From: Dactylonectria macrodidyma
Taxonomy: Eukaryota > Ascomycota > Sordariomycetes > Hypocreales > Nectriaceae
Length of the DNA: 64,000 nt
NCBI GenBank assembly: GCA_020744425.1
Contig: JAGMUV010000019.1
Span: forward strand, 124,001-188,000
Reading direction: 5' to 3'
Shown here piece by piece: positions 25,201 through 36,507 of this stretch. The notes beneath the pieces are model-generated. The model had not been told where the DNA came from, did not search any database, and saw only the letters and a program-made list of their open reading frames with translations. The number at the start of each line of letters is the position of its first letter. Within the stretch, counting starts at the first letter, position 1. The position numbers were made by a program, and so were the translations under genes.

Positions 25201-27098
25201 CTTCCTCCCTTTGCACCATCAGCTGCGACGAGTACGGGCCAGTATATGCATGCATCGGTCGCGATTTGGCATCAGAAGACAAAGTCCTCGCTCTTTCCGA
25301 GGTAAACAGCTCCCTGGTCACGGTTACTGAAGACCACGTCTTGTATCGCTGGCGCAGCGACGAGACGGCTGCTGAAGACGCGGCACAGCTGCACCTTGTC
25401 CTGGCACGGGTACTGGCAGGACATCTACTTCGCGACTTGAAAGGGCCTGTGTGGATTCATGGCACGCCGCACGGCCTGCAGGAGGCGATCAAACTTGTTG
25501 CCCGCGAGCAGAGCCTCGCCGTGGTCCAAACGACGTCGGATATGGCGAGGGCCTCTGAATCCAACTTCATCCACCCTTACGCCAGCGAGCGAGACCTGCA
25601 GGACATGCGTCCCGAGAGCTTGCAGAGCTTTATCTACCTTGATCGCTCGCAAAATGCGGCACTGTCCGCATTGATGCGCGCTTCTTTGCCCGCTTCCGGC
25701 ATCAGGGGTAAAGGGGCGGAGGGCCTGACCATCAGTTTGAGCATCTCGGAGCTTCGCAGCCTGGTCAAGCTGTATCTTCACGATGACTCGCGGGCTGAGA
25801 AACACCCCATTCAGGTTCTGGCAATCGATAAAGTGTCGACAGTGACAATCAAAGAGTTGGAGCCCACGGCGGTGGTTGATTGGCGCACTGCCGATACTGT
25901 CGCGGCCCTCGTCCGCCCCCTTGAGCACCGCGGGCTGTTCGCCTCGGACAGGACATATCTCCTTTTTGGAATGACGGGAGACCTGGGCATCTCGGTGTGC
26001 CAGTGGATGGTGGACCACGGAGCTCGAAACGTGGTGTTGAGCAGCCGGAACCGCAGTGTGCCGCCCAGCGTGCTTGAGTACATGTCGCGCAAAGGAGCCA
26101 CGGTGCGCACAATGGCTGTCGATATCACGAACCGCGACTCCCTGCACGCTGCCTACGCCCAGGTCAAGGCCAGCATGCCGCCTGTTGGGGGCGTCATGAA
26201 CGCCGCCATGGTGCTTCGGGATCACCTTTTCCATGACATGACCTGGGAGAACTTTGCGGCCGTGCTGGCGCCCAAGGTGCTGGGAACCCAAAACCTAGAC
26301 GAGCTTTTTGGTGATGAACAGTCCGGCCTGGATTTCTTCATCTGCTTCTCATCAGCGACGTCGATCGTTGGAACCATCGGTCAGTCTGCCTACGCTGCCG
26401 CGAACCACTTCATGGCCAGCCTCGTCCAGCACCGACGCCAGCGCGGTCTGCCAGCCTCCATCCTTCACATCGCAGTGCTGACGGGCTTGGGCTACATCTT
26501 TCGACGCGATTCGGAGCATACCACGGCCATCGACAAGGCACTTCTACCACGGTTGGTCAGGCAGGCCGAGGCCGACTTGCACGTAATGCTAGCTGAGGCC
26601 ATTGTGTGCGGACGTCCTGGCTCTGACTCGGACCAGCCAGCTGAACTGATCACCGGCATCAGGACAGTCTTCCAGGGTATGTGGCGCGATGATCAGCGGC
26701 TGACATGCTATCTTGGTCAGCAACAGCTGCAGGACGAATCCACCATTCAAGAACAAGACGCTGGGATGATAAGCATCAAGGCTCAGTTGACGGCAGCCGA
26801 GTCGCCCGCCGAACGCCTGGCCATTCTGGAGAGCCGCTTCGCGCAGGCCCTGGGCAACATGCTCGAGATCGACCCCGAGCGGGTGGACCGTAGCATGCCC
26901 GTGGCAAGCCTGGGAATCGATTCCTTAGTAGCCATCCGGATCCGGGAGTGGTTCATCAAGGAGGTGAGCATTGAGGTGCCGGTGCTGAAGGTCATGTCGG
27001 TGAGCCACTCGCTGTCGCGCATGTGCGACGACGTGCTTGTAGATTGGCGGAGGCTCAACAAGGAGGAGGGGCCCGAGAGGGAGAAGAAGCGACCATAG
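19296..27098 (+). CDS. Highly reducing iterative type I polyketide synthase (KS-AT-DH-MT-inactive ER-KR-ACP)
   Basis: Five exons: 19296-19496, 19565-20041, 20124-20304, 20360-20497 and 20632-27098; 2487 aa. KS: DTACSSS (Cys about 185), EAHGTGT and [18 protein letters not shown] near 560 and GHSSGE (Ser about 651). [18 protein letters not shown] (His about 989) and PVDTAIQ (Asp about 1170). C-methyltransferase: [12 protein letters not shown] near 1435 and SNCLHAT. The segment about 1760-2050, where ER belongs, has no recognisable NADPH loop and appears inactive. [10 protein letters not shown] near 2110 and [23 protein letters not shown] (Ser about 2430). The protein ends about 55 residues later without a thioesterase, reductase or condensation domain. 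This is the LovB-like design that needs a trans enoyl reductase, encoded next door. Predicted product: a C-methylated reduced chain; length and cyclisation cannot be told. Confidence 0.95.
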
Positions 27099-28137
27099 AT
27101 TGGACAGGAATCCTGCAAGATACAGCGTAAGAGCAACAGTCTGTGCGGCTATGTGGTGTCAGGAATAAGATTTGTTAGATGTTACACGAGCGGGCGTCTT
27201 TGCCCCCGAAGGAGATGATGCGACAAGTGGGAGAAAAGGCGAGAGGCGGAGCCCATCATCGATTCGAGGGACGACACAGGGGGAACGACAACAAAGGAGC
27301 ACGCAGTGGCATCATGACGCCGCAGAGGGGCATGAGCACGCACAATCGTGGCCGGCAAAGATATACTAGCAAAGAGAAAAAGAGGCCTCTAAATTGAGGC
27401 CATAGGAAGACAGCGTACGGGACCAGACAGACAAGCTCGTCACGGGTACGAAGCACACCGCGTCAAACGTCCTCGCCATAACACAACGCAAATACCGGGG
27501 AATATACAAGTACCACCGTACGTACCAGCATCAGACATTAGTTGCTACAGACACTGACAAGCTATCTTTAGGCATTTTCGTCAAGCTCTGCCGGATTTAG
27601 CGCCTTGGCGGGCAACGAACTTTGACGCTGTTCTCGGTATTTAGAGCTGGAAGTAAGTTATGGATTGAATCTACGAACTATTAGATTAGTGCCGCGGGGA
27701 AGCCCATCGCCCCCATGGCAAAGCGGGATGAATGGGATAGTGCATCATGGACACGCTAACATCCCTGTACGGGGGGCGGCCCGTTATCGACGGGAGTTTG
27801 CGTGCAGGGATTTACACGTCTCCTGCTAGAACAGGGCATTCCAGTCATCATGTTAGTTTAAAAAGGTCAGATTAGGTGAGGAAAAAATGCCGCATTTCCG
27901 TGATTGCGTGCGTCCTCGCAACAGCCAGCCATTAGTTCATTGCCAAGTACCTACTTAAGCAACATGAACCCGCCCGCCTTCATCCCGCACTTAGTACGCC
28001 AAGGAATAGTTGACATGTGCCGGCCCACCATGTGCCGCATCGGCCATACCACCTAACTTAGTTTCTTTCAAAAGGGACAAGACAGGAAGCGGGAAAAAAG
28101 AAAGGCCCAAAAAAGAAAGAAAGAAAAGAATCTTATA
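27099..28137. other. Intergenic between PKS and regulator
   Basis: PKS 3' flank and regulator promoter, about 1 kb. A purine-rich stretch (AAAGAAAG type, 28090-28130) lies just before the regulator start. No supported gene. Confidence 0.5.
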
Positions 28138-29393
28138 ATGTCTCACCGGCACTCGTGTGACCGCTGTCGTCAGCAAAAGGTGCGGTGCCTTCGAGATGAC
28201 TCGCAAGGAGCCTCCTCGAGCACAACTTCCCTTGCTCGGTGCGAGCGGTGCACAAAGGCGGCCGTGGATTGTGTTTACAGCTGTACGTGTTGCTCCATTC
28301 TGCCCATTTTGGCTACTTCTTCTCATTGACTCGGCGCAATCCCCACGGCACAGTGAGACAAAGATCCAATCATTCCTCTATTAAGCCCTCGACTCGGGGA
28401 GACATCAGTGCCGAGCCCAATAATCCGAGCACCACGTCATGGTTCGCCCAAGGTCTAGGGGGAGTCTTTTGTCCGAGGGGCCCAGGCTCAGGACCCGACT
28501 TTGCCGACCTGACGGGTCCGCTCCTCGGCGTTGATGACGGCGGCACCGTCCCTGGCTTCGGCGGCTGGGACGCAAATCTCCAGCTGGTTTCTCCATTCTC
28601 GCCGTTAAACAGCTCGACAGAACCGTCGACGGCAGACGAGGGCGGGAGGAGCCAGGAAGCGCGGGCTGTTTCCACTGGCCCATCAACCACCGACGACGAA
28701 AACCCTGCCGACGCCCTTTCTGCGCAGCTGACGGCTCTGAGCGCAAGGACAACGCAGGCCATGCGCCGTCTTGTGCGCTCGGGCGGCGCGCCTCCAACCG
28801 TATCGTCTCCTGAGGTGAACGAGGCGTTCGAAGGCGCAAACACCTTAATACGCATCATCAACAATATCACCACGGCCTCTTCGGATCGTGACGAGATTAC
28901 CATCGATCCAACAACCACCGACTACGGGCTGGTATTCCTGGCCCTTGCCTCCCACCAACATCTCATGGCCCTGTTTAGGGCCATCTGCGACGTCATATAC
29001 CAGTACCTAGAATCCATGGTCTCGGGCGACGAACATCAGCACCAACAACAGCGGGGCCTACACCACGGTGACGTAGGGCCTTCCTCTGTGGCCCAATTCG
29101 TCATGGTCCTCCAGCTGTTGCTGCACCTGATCAACCGCATGAGCCGGAGCCTCCAGGCCAATCAGTCAGTGGAATACGGCTCAGGATCATCCAGCGGCGG
29201 ACAGGTCACCCCCATAACACCCAACACGGGCCCTTCACGGGTCGAGGCAGGAGTGGAGAGCAAAGCAGTAGGACAGGTCGGCCTTCTCGTCCTTGCGCAA
29301 TCCATTGTGGGGGCAATACCAGACGAGCATGAGAAGCTCAGGCAGGTTATTCAGGAGCTGCAGACAAAGATAGAACGCTTGGAGCTTCATTAG
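28138..29393 (+). CDS. AflR-like Zn2Cys6 transcription factor, likely cluster regulator
   Basis: Two exons, 28138-28282 and 28354-29393, 71-nt intron; 394 aa. The binuclear zinc cluster is at the extreme N-terminus: [12 protein letters not shown], then CERC and DCVYS, with the intron placed directly after it as in many fungal regulators. The C-terminal part carries the AflR-like regulatory segment: [12 protein letters not shown], then [19 protein letters not shown] and a hydrophobic [13 protein letters not shown]. The last 25 residues ([19 protein letters not shown]) could form a coiled coil. Family knowledge: AflR-type proteins bind TCG(N5)CGA-like palindromes and switch on their own cluster. 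Related words lie before the P450, hydrolase and PKS/ER genes, which supports the role by inference. Confidence 0.9.
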
Positions 29394-30283
29394 GCGGAAG
29401 GAGGGTGGGGACGAGACGGAGGTCCAGGACCACAGGATGGGTGTCTGTTTAGCTCTATATGGACAATCGGAGTAGCCTAGATGTTTATTCTCCGCCTCAA
29501 CGTGACATTAGGCTATAGGTATATCAATCAATATGGAACTACCTCACTGGGAACGTGTATGAAGGTGCTAGGTTTGTATATGCCCTCTTTGTCTCATCTC
29601 ATTGACGGGTTAGGACTCTAGCTGGGTCACGAGCAGGAGTGGGTAGCTAATCGTAGAGCTTCAGATCTGAAGTACAATATTTCCCACCTAACTTAGGCTG
29701 TGCCAAAAGTACCAACAATTGCAAGACCTATGCTTAAGTTATATAAAGTTACATAAGCCATAGTGCACTCTTGAGCAATCAAAAAAGCCCAGCGCGTACT
29801 TCCCAGGTGATGGCGATTCATCTAGTGGACAGGAGTGACGCCAACTATGTGAAGAATCAATGTCTGATAGGGGGATTCTGGCTATTATTACGCCATCTCG
29901 GCCCAATCGCCTGGCAGTTCGAGCTTAGGCCCTGGCTCTAAGCGGCTTGATATTGCCCCGATTTCTCCGGTCTCCACAATCTTTTCTTTGCGCCCCACCA
30001 CCGGCTCCGAGCGGATCGATATTGCCCCGATTCCTGCAAGATGCAACACGCAATGTTGCGCTCACACACCCCTGACTCCGAGCAAATCGATGTTGGCCCG
30101 ATTCCTCCAATCTTCGCTTTCTGACAAATAATTGTCTGCTGTTGGATGTAGAATTGCCTTCAGGTATGTATTCAAAAACTCCTTCCTTACCACATTCAAG
30201 CAATCGGCGAGAAAACCCATTCTCGTTGGGCCTTCTTACTTGAACCTGCTGGAATAAACCTGAATTGGTTTCTCGTCTCAACA
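29394..30283. promoter_or_regulatory. MFS transporter promoter region
   Basis: 890 bp between regulator and transporter. The last 350 bp hold three spaced copies of a 33-bp element (listed separately). No supported gene. Confidence 0.5.
29936..30108. repeat. Three spaced direct repeats upstream of the MFS gene
   Basis: Three imperfect copies of a 33-bp element start at 29936, 30005 and 30076, so they are spaced 69 and 71 bp. The shared core is GATATTGCCCCGATT (copy 3 has TGTTGG). Copies 2 and 3 begin CTCCGAGC, the reverse complement of GCTCGGAG, and contain TCG(N9)CGA. Placement 175-350 bp before the transporter start suggests a regulatory array. Confidence 0.8.
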
Positions 30284-31890
30284 ATGGCCACCACGGGCAA
30301 CAACGAGAAGCCCAATCTCATGCATGACAACAGCATCGCTCCTGAAAAGGTTGCTCAGCCAGAGTCCGCTTCCGGTAGCGAAACTGAGCGGGACATCGAA
30401 GACGCCAGAAACCCCGTTCCCAGTGACAGGACAGACGACGCCGCACAATTGCAGGACGCAGGTCCTCCTGATGGAGGTACCGCTGCATGGCTGGTCGTCT
30501 TGGGAGCATGGTGCTGCTCCTTTTGCAGCCCTGGTTGGATCAACAGTATGTATTTTCCTTTTTCCTGCCTACCCTTAGTGGTAGGTGACATCCAGACGTG
30601 ATACCAGGGACTGATGACAATGCTCTCCTATTAGGTATGGGCACCTTCCAGGAGTACTACCAGCTAGGACCTCTCCACGACTACTCCAGTAGCACGATTG
30701 CCTGGATTCCCTCGCTCCAGCTCTTCTTCCTGTTCGGCTTGGGGCCCATCATCGGCAGACTCTTCGACATCTACGGACCGAGGCCGCTCATCATTGGCGG
30801 GACGATCCTGCATGTCTTTGGGCTGATGATGGCATCATTGGCGAAGACGTACTATCAGTTCCTCTTGTCCCAGGGCATATGCAGCGCCATTGGCGTTGCA
30901 TGTCTATACTCACCTGGTGGGTTCAACCGATCCCCTCCTTTCTCGGATTATCATGAACTAACTGTGTCCCGTGCAATGAAGCGCTTACCAGTATAGCAAC
31001 CTGGTTTAACAAGAAGCGTGGAGCGGCCATGGGTATTATGGCAACAGGCTCATCGGTCGGCGGTGTCGTTTTCCCCATCATGATCAGCCGTATGGTCAAA
31101 AGGAACGGATATCCATGGGCCATGAGGGCCGCGGCTTTCCTCATCCTCGGTCTCCAGATTATCGCCTGCCTGACAGTGCGCCAGAGAACTAAGCCCGTAC
31201 CCAAGAAGTTTGTCGCCGGACGTTTGGCTGCACCGTTCACGGAGGTCCCGTTTGCCATCTTGCTGCTGGGTATCTTCGTCCTGACCTATGGCATGTACAT
31301 CCCCATCGACTATCTGCCATCACAGGGATATGAGGAGGCGCACATGTCAGAGGATATGTCTCACTACTTAGTAGCCATCTTGAACGCTGCGAGGTAAATT
31401 GACATCTAGCCCTTTCATCTTTTCCCAAAGGTTGCGGGACGCTGACAGCTCTACCTCCAGTCTCTTTGGCCGTCTGGGTGCTGGCTATGGCGCCGATATG
31501 ATCGGAAGATGGAACATGTTCATCATCGCCTGTGCCGTTTCCGGAATCTCCAATCTCGCTGTTTGGATCCCCGCCAAGACCTCGTCCATTACCATCGGCT
31601 ACGCCATCATGTTTGGTTTCGCCTCAGGAGCCTTTGTCTCCCTCGTCGGCGCCCTTCCCCTCTCCGTGTCCCCCGTGCCCGAAATCGGCTATCGGATGGG
31701 CGTAGTCTTCCTCATCATCTCGATCCCCTCCCTCACCATGGCGCCTACCGGCGGAGCCATCCTGCAACATGCGGCCGACGGCTGGCTGGACTTGAAGATC
31801 TTTGCCGGCGTCATGTGCCTTGCAGGGTCGGCAATTATCCTGGGGTCGAGGTTGCTGTATACCGAGAAGCGGCTTCTCAAGATATTTTAA
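30284..31890 (+). CDS. MFS transporter, monocarboxylate-transporter type
   Basis: Four exons: 30284-30545, 30635-30916, 30997-31393 and 31461-31890; introns 89, 80 and 67 nt; 456 aa. A polar N-terminal tail (about 65 aa) precedes DGGTAAWLVVLGAW, the usual start of helix 1 in fungal SLC16-like proteins. Splicing recreates family-typical segments: NSMGTFQEYYQ at join 1, WFNKKRGAAMGIMATG after join 2 (a conserved loop before helix 5), and SLFGRLGAGYGADMIGRWN at join 3. About 12 hydrophobic segments are visible. It sits in the plasma or vesicle membrane; in this context export of the polyketide is the natural inference, although members of the family also import acids. Confidence 0.9.
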
Positions 31891-33535
31891 GGGGGGGTAG
31901 ATTAACAAAATCGCTGCGAAATGCGAAAGGGGCCAAAGGAATAGTAGTATCCGGCTGTCCGCTTCATCGAGGGCGAGTTGCTGCTGGCACAGAGTAAAAG
32001 AAATCCCACAGTTTTCTTCACAATTTGAGGACTACTCCGGCATGAGATGGTTAGATCTAAAGCCGGAGGTCTTTGTATTAATTTAGCGTTTTAATTCAAG
32101 GTAGATTGGGATTGTAACCCAACTAAAAATTAACAGCTCTAAGTAATACTGCCGCTGTTTATATTTATACGAGTCATGCTATTCGCACAGCCCTGTTTTG
32201 CTATTGGCACAGCTCGTCATGTGGAACTTGTTGATTTATTCCTTCGTTCTTCATATTCTCCTTTGCATACTGCAGAATTGTGACCCTATGTTACGAAATC
32301 TCTGATAGATTTTTATCCTGACCTTACTCAGAGGGTGTGTCAAATGACATAAAAGCTTGTTAAAAAAAAAGGTGGTTGGTGGAACGGTCATGCCACAAGC
32401 CAGCCCGTACGGGGTGTAGGGTAGCTTAACTTAGGTTTCAAAGGGATAACCCGGGGCTTATATTAGCAGAGCTGTGACAGTTTTAGCCCGCGTTAATATT
32501 AAAACTACTCATTTTCTAATAAAGATCTCTTCTATTTCATAATGCAACACTCACAGCAGCGCTAACTCCAACATTCATCACCAAATGGTGTATGGAGGAA
32601 AAGTGTCCGCATCTTCCAACTAAGATAAGTGTGGGTATTGACCGCAGTCTGAGACAACTAAAAACGCCAAACTAGGAACGCTTCCGAACTCCATACCTAG
32701 CTTGGTTAGCTACTCAACACCTTCAACAGTTTACATGCCAAAATAGATCACGTCATGCCGCCAGCTAGCCACATCGGTCATTGGCACCCTGGGCGATTGC
32801 CGGTCCACAGCCTCAGCCTAACGGTCTCGAAGTGTCTGGTCAGAGGGGCTGGCCGCACTGGTCAGTATGTGTGCATGAAGGAGGCAGGGTAGTAAACGAG
32901 TGATTGAATTGATCCTGCCGAGGCCCCAGGGGTCCCTGGCCCTACCTAGCTACTTCTACCACTGCCTTTTACGATTACTATATTCCTTTTGGGTTAGGCA
33001 TGCGGCGTGCCTTCCCTTCCCGACAGCATTAGTCCTGACGATGCCCGTCGAGCCGCGAGATTGGCCTTACCAAAGTCCCTTTCGTAGAGGCATCCACCGT
33101 TCGGAGGAGCATTTGCAAACTTTTGTCCAATGCTGGAGCTACACGTTGTTCTTTATTGCAAAAAAAAGTGCATTAAGTACATGCAATTGATCAGGGTGTT
33201 ATCACAGGATCTGTACTGCAGCGCATCCAAGCCCTAGTCTATTTCTTAGTATCTCCTATCACTACTGAAGATCTAGGCGATGTAGTGGCTGCCATCATGT
33301 AGCGTCTTCACCTGTTGTGTAGCTGAGGCTGAGGTATTTACAAGGATAAGGGGAGGTGACATCTCTAGCTTGGGACTAAAGTTTTGAAATGGATTTTGGT
33401 AAAGGTTGGCAATATTTTTTATTTAGTTTCAGCTGTCCCTTGCCTGTTTAAACGACGTCCATTGTCTTATCTTGCCATCTCCCCTTTTCTTTGTTTTATT
33501 TCTGGCTGTCTCTTGTCTTCTCCCAAATCGCTGCT
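31891..33535. other. Intergenic, AT-rich, no supported gene
   Basis: About 1.6 kb after the transporter. Only short open frames; the longest (32900-33190, plus) has no motif. Marks the probable right edge of the polyketide cluster, although the next gene is also a membrane protein. Confidence 0.45.
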
Positions 33536-34846
33536 ATGATCTTTTCCCGTGCGGGCGGCATCGAATGCCAAACGGCTGTTGCCTCTGACTACTATGGTCT
33601 CGGCGTCCGTCTTGGCATCTACTTCGCCTGGCTCCAAGCATACCTCGCCAACACGTTACTGGCCTCATCCATCCCCTCAGCCGCCGACACCAACACCATC
33701 TTTCTCCTCACCCTCCTCATTGCCATGCTCAACGACTCCGTCAGCGGCACATTGAGCCAGGTCGACGGTCTGGTCCTCATGCACCTTTGTGGCGGCACTG
33801 TGTTTGGCACCCTCTCTCTCTGGGGTTACCGCACTCGTTTATACAAAGACAATGGCCCTGTCGCCGTCCGTTTATTCGGCGGCTACGGCACTCATATCCG
33901 CATGCTTATCTGTCTCGCCGTTAGTACCTACGGGACCTGGTTCTGGGGCTGGGGCGTGACGGGCAAGCTTGACTCCATGACGGCTTTGACAGTTGGCGTG
34001 CAGCCTCCTAATCCTTCAGAGTGTTCAGTGACTTACACCTTCTTCTTCTCGAAGTTGCCTATCACGGGGGGCATCCGTTACTACTACTTGGTGGTCTGCG
34101 CGTGCTGCACGACCTGGTTCGGCGCCATGATGCTCGTTTCTGGCCTTGCAGGGTGGTTCTGTCTCGAGAATCTCCAGGGTTCTTTTGGGAAGAGTTGGGC
34201 CGACTCAGCGCGAGCGGATGCTTGGTCTCGTCCTCGATACGTGACAGGCTTAAAGACTAAGGAGTATGTCCTGCACTACTGTTATCATCCTTCAAGACAG
34301 TTCTAATGAAATGTGAAAAGACTAGTCACCATGTACAAGGTCCTTCGCGTCGCCAACCTCGCCTGGCTCATCTACTCTATTGTGATGGTTGAGTTTACCC
34401 TGAACTTCAACCACATCGCGGGCGTCCTCGGTGGACGTGATGGGAATGCCTTGTCAAACCCAGGCCAGCTTTTACCTTTCCTCGTTGGCCTCTTTGGCTT
34501 CGCCACGACGGTCTACGCTCTCGTGAAGGAGAGGTTCTTCCCCAAGATAATAGTACAGCTGGAGAAGACGTCAATGGGCCTCTTGTCAGACACAGCCCAA
34601 AGTCCGTTGCGCACCAGTAGCGGAAACAAGGCGCGCGGCAGGAGTTTAGACCAGCAGCAGGACAAACGGTCGTTATTTATCCGGTACCTCGTCGCCTGGA
34701 TGCCGTGGTTAAGCCTGTTACAGAGATTCGATGAAGAACTTCTCGATCATGGAGTATCGCGAGAAGGGACTTTCTTAGATGGCAGAGGAGCCGCGTCAGG
34801 CAACCCTCTCCGTCGTGACGCTGAGCCTGTTACCCTCGGAGCTTAG
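33536..34846 (+). CDS. Fungal multi-pass membrane protein of unknown function
   Basis: Two exons, 33536-34263 and 34321-34846, with a 57-nt intron (GTATGT, branch TTCTAATG, end AAAAG); 417 aa from the ATG at 33536. The frame is open 5' of this ATG, so a further upstream exon is possible. Features: ECQTAVASDYYGLGVRLG near the start, then at least six hydrophobic segments, a conserved-looking WFWGWGV, and after the intron NLAWLIYSIVMVEFTLNFNHI followed by a membrane span. The C-terminal 100 residues are charged. I recognise the layout from hypothetical fungal membrane proteins but know no function. Confidence 0.72.
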
Positions 34847-35239
34847 GAGCCGTCATGTTGAGGAGGTCAATGCGCATTCTCTCATATCAAGTTACCTTGA
34901 ACAAACTATTTAGAACTGACTACATTCACCAATATTATCGCAACTCTGAACCTGATAGTGGCGATAATGGCTATGCATTTGAGGATACAATAAATGGGGC
35001 GGCCATATGTGAAGATTCTCTACATTGATACGCCATTTGTCACGGCCTGGCTACGACTTGCACTAGGAGAGAGCAAGCACTACTTTGCTATCTATATTAG
35101 GAATAGGTTGGAGATCAAGGCATTGAAGTCTCTTATTACTTATAATAGGCCGGGCAAGTACTATTTTCCAAAATGGGGGAAGAGTATGGCCTTACAGATA
35201 TTGAGACTTTTACTAAAGCTGCTTAACTATAGCCTGACC
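34847..35239. other. Intergenic before the ankyrin relic
   Basis: A 95-codon open frame (34994-35281) crosses this stretch but matches no family I know and runs into the relic. No other signal. Confidence 0.4.
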
Positions 35240-35930
35240 TTCAAGCGATGCACCACTGTCTGGCTTGGGCTGCACAGATAGGGCAGACCCGAGTTATCAC
35301 ATACATGCTATCACAGCCTAGCATACAGTCCACGCCATATTCCGTAGTAGAACTGCCCTGTTAAAGGCTTGCACAAGTAGAAATTTAACTACTGTGAATG
35401 CTTTCACTAAAGCTGGAGCTGACCCAGAGTTGTTAGAGAAGTTTGGGGGAGGAGTTCGAATTGGACAGGATGCTGGGGGCGGGGGGGCCGGACGGCCCTC
35501 GTGCCCAATTCACTTGTCTCCATGCGCTCTGCGACTGGCCGGGTCTTCAGCACTCTTTCTATGATTGGGAAACGACGGTTGCTATTAGATAGCCACGCTT
35601 CTCATCGACGCCGGCGCCAATGTTCACTGTCAGACCGAGGATGGAACAACTGCCTGCATTATATCGCCAAGATGTCATACTATTTAGTGTGGCTTCTCAT
35701 TGAAGCCGGAGCTTTGACTCACACTATAAACTCAAAAGGCTAGACACCATTTTATTAACCACAAATTTCGGCTTGCGTCTCTCCTTGTAAGAAACGGCGG
35801 CGGGACGTCAACCCCTCTTGCGGCCCTGGTGTGTATAATAAAGGAGCCAAACTCCTGCTGATCTTGGAGTCGACAGCTCGGAGACCGTTGCGCTTCCCGA
35901 AGGCAAGGCTCATACGTCATCTGGCATGCT
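35240..35930 (+). pseudogene. Ankyrin-repeat protein relic
   Basis: Pieces of ankyrin-type sequence can be read in several frames of the plus strand: WAAQIGQTRVITYML, then AFTKAGADPELLEKF, then TLLIDAGANVHCQTEDGTT, then a one-base slip to LHYIAKMSYYLVWLLIEAGA, followed by NSKG and a TAG where these repeats normally have W (GWTPL). Further slips follow (TTNFGL, then KGAKLLLILES). No continuous frame, start or splice pattern joins the pieces. The gene is dead; the lesions are several, unlike the single lesions in the neighbouring genes. Confidence 0.7.
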
Positions 35931-36507
35931 TGCGAGAAAGTTACAGGCCATGTCCAGTCCGTCCTACATCGTTGACATGGGCGCCATGGTTCACGTGGGC
36001 TAGAATACGTCAGACATAAAGGTAGAGGTAAAGGAGACAGGTACATACATAAAATACGAGATGGTGCTCTCAGTAATTACAATGTCCTAAACGATGCCTG
36101 CGGCATTATTTAGCTGCAAGTTATTAAAGGATACAGTACATTGCATGCCCTTTCTAGTTATCTACCAGGTTAGTAACAATACCCAACAGCAGTTCTAGTC
36201 GCTGCCGTTTCCTCTGCTAATTTATATACTCAGGGTGGGTTTGCCAGAAGCATTTTCCATGTGATGTGACATCTTGGCGAAAATGACCTGGGATCCGCGC
36301 ATCTCGAAACGACCTAGCGGGTACTGAGGTATCGAGGCGACTTGACTTCCCCAGCATCAGATAATGAGATAATTGGCCTCTTAGTGTGTTTTTTTCAACA
36401 TTTCAATGGGTAAGCAGGTAGCTGAGAATCCATTAAATAATGACATAATAGAAAATATCCCTTTGGTCTCTAAGTAGAAACTCCTTAGCTTCATCATCGG
36501 CTGCGTC
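35931..36507. other. Intergenic, no supported gene
   Basis: 3' flank of the secreted-protein gene on the minus strand and the end of the ankyrin relic. AT-rich; nothing else seen. Confidence 0.45.

Noticed and set aside
31891..35239. Transposon remnant in the AT-rich stretch
   Set aside because: No terminal repeats or transposase/reverse-transcriptase fragments could be recognised.
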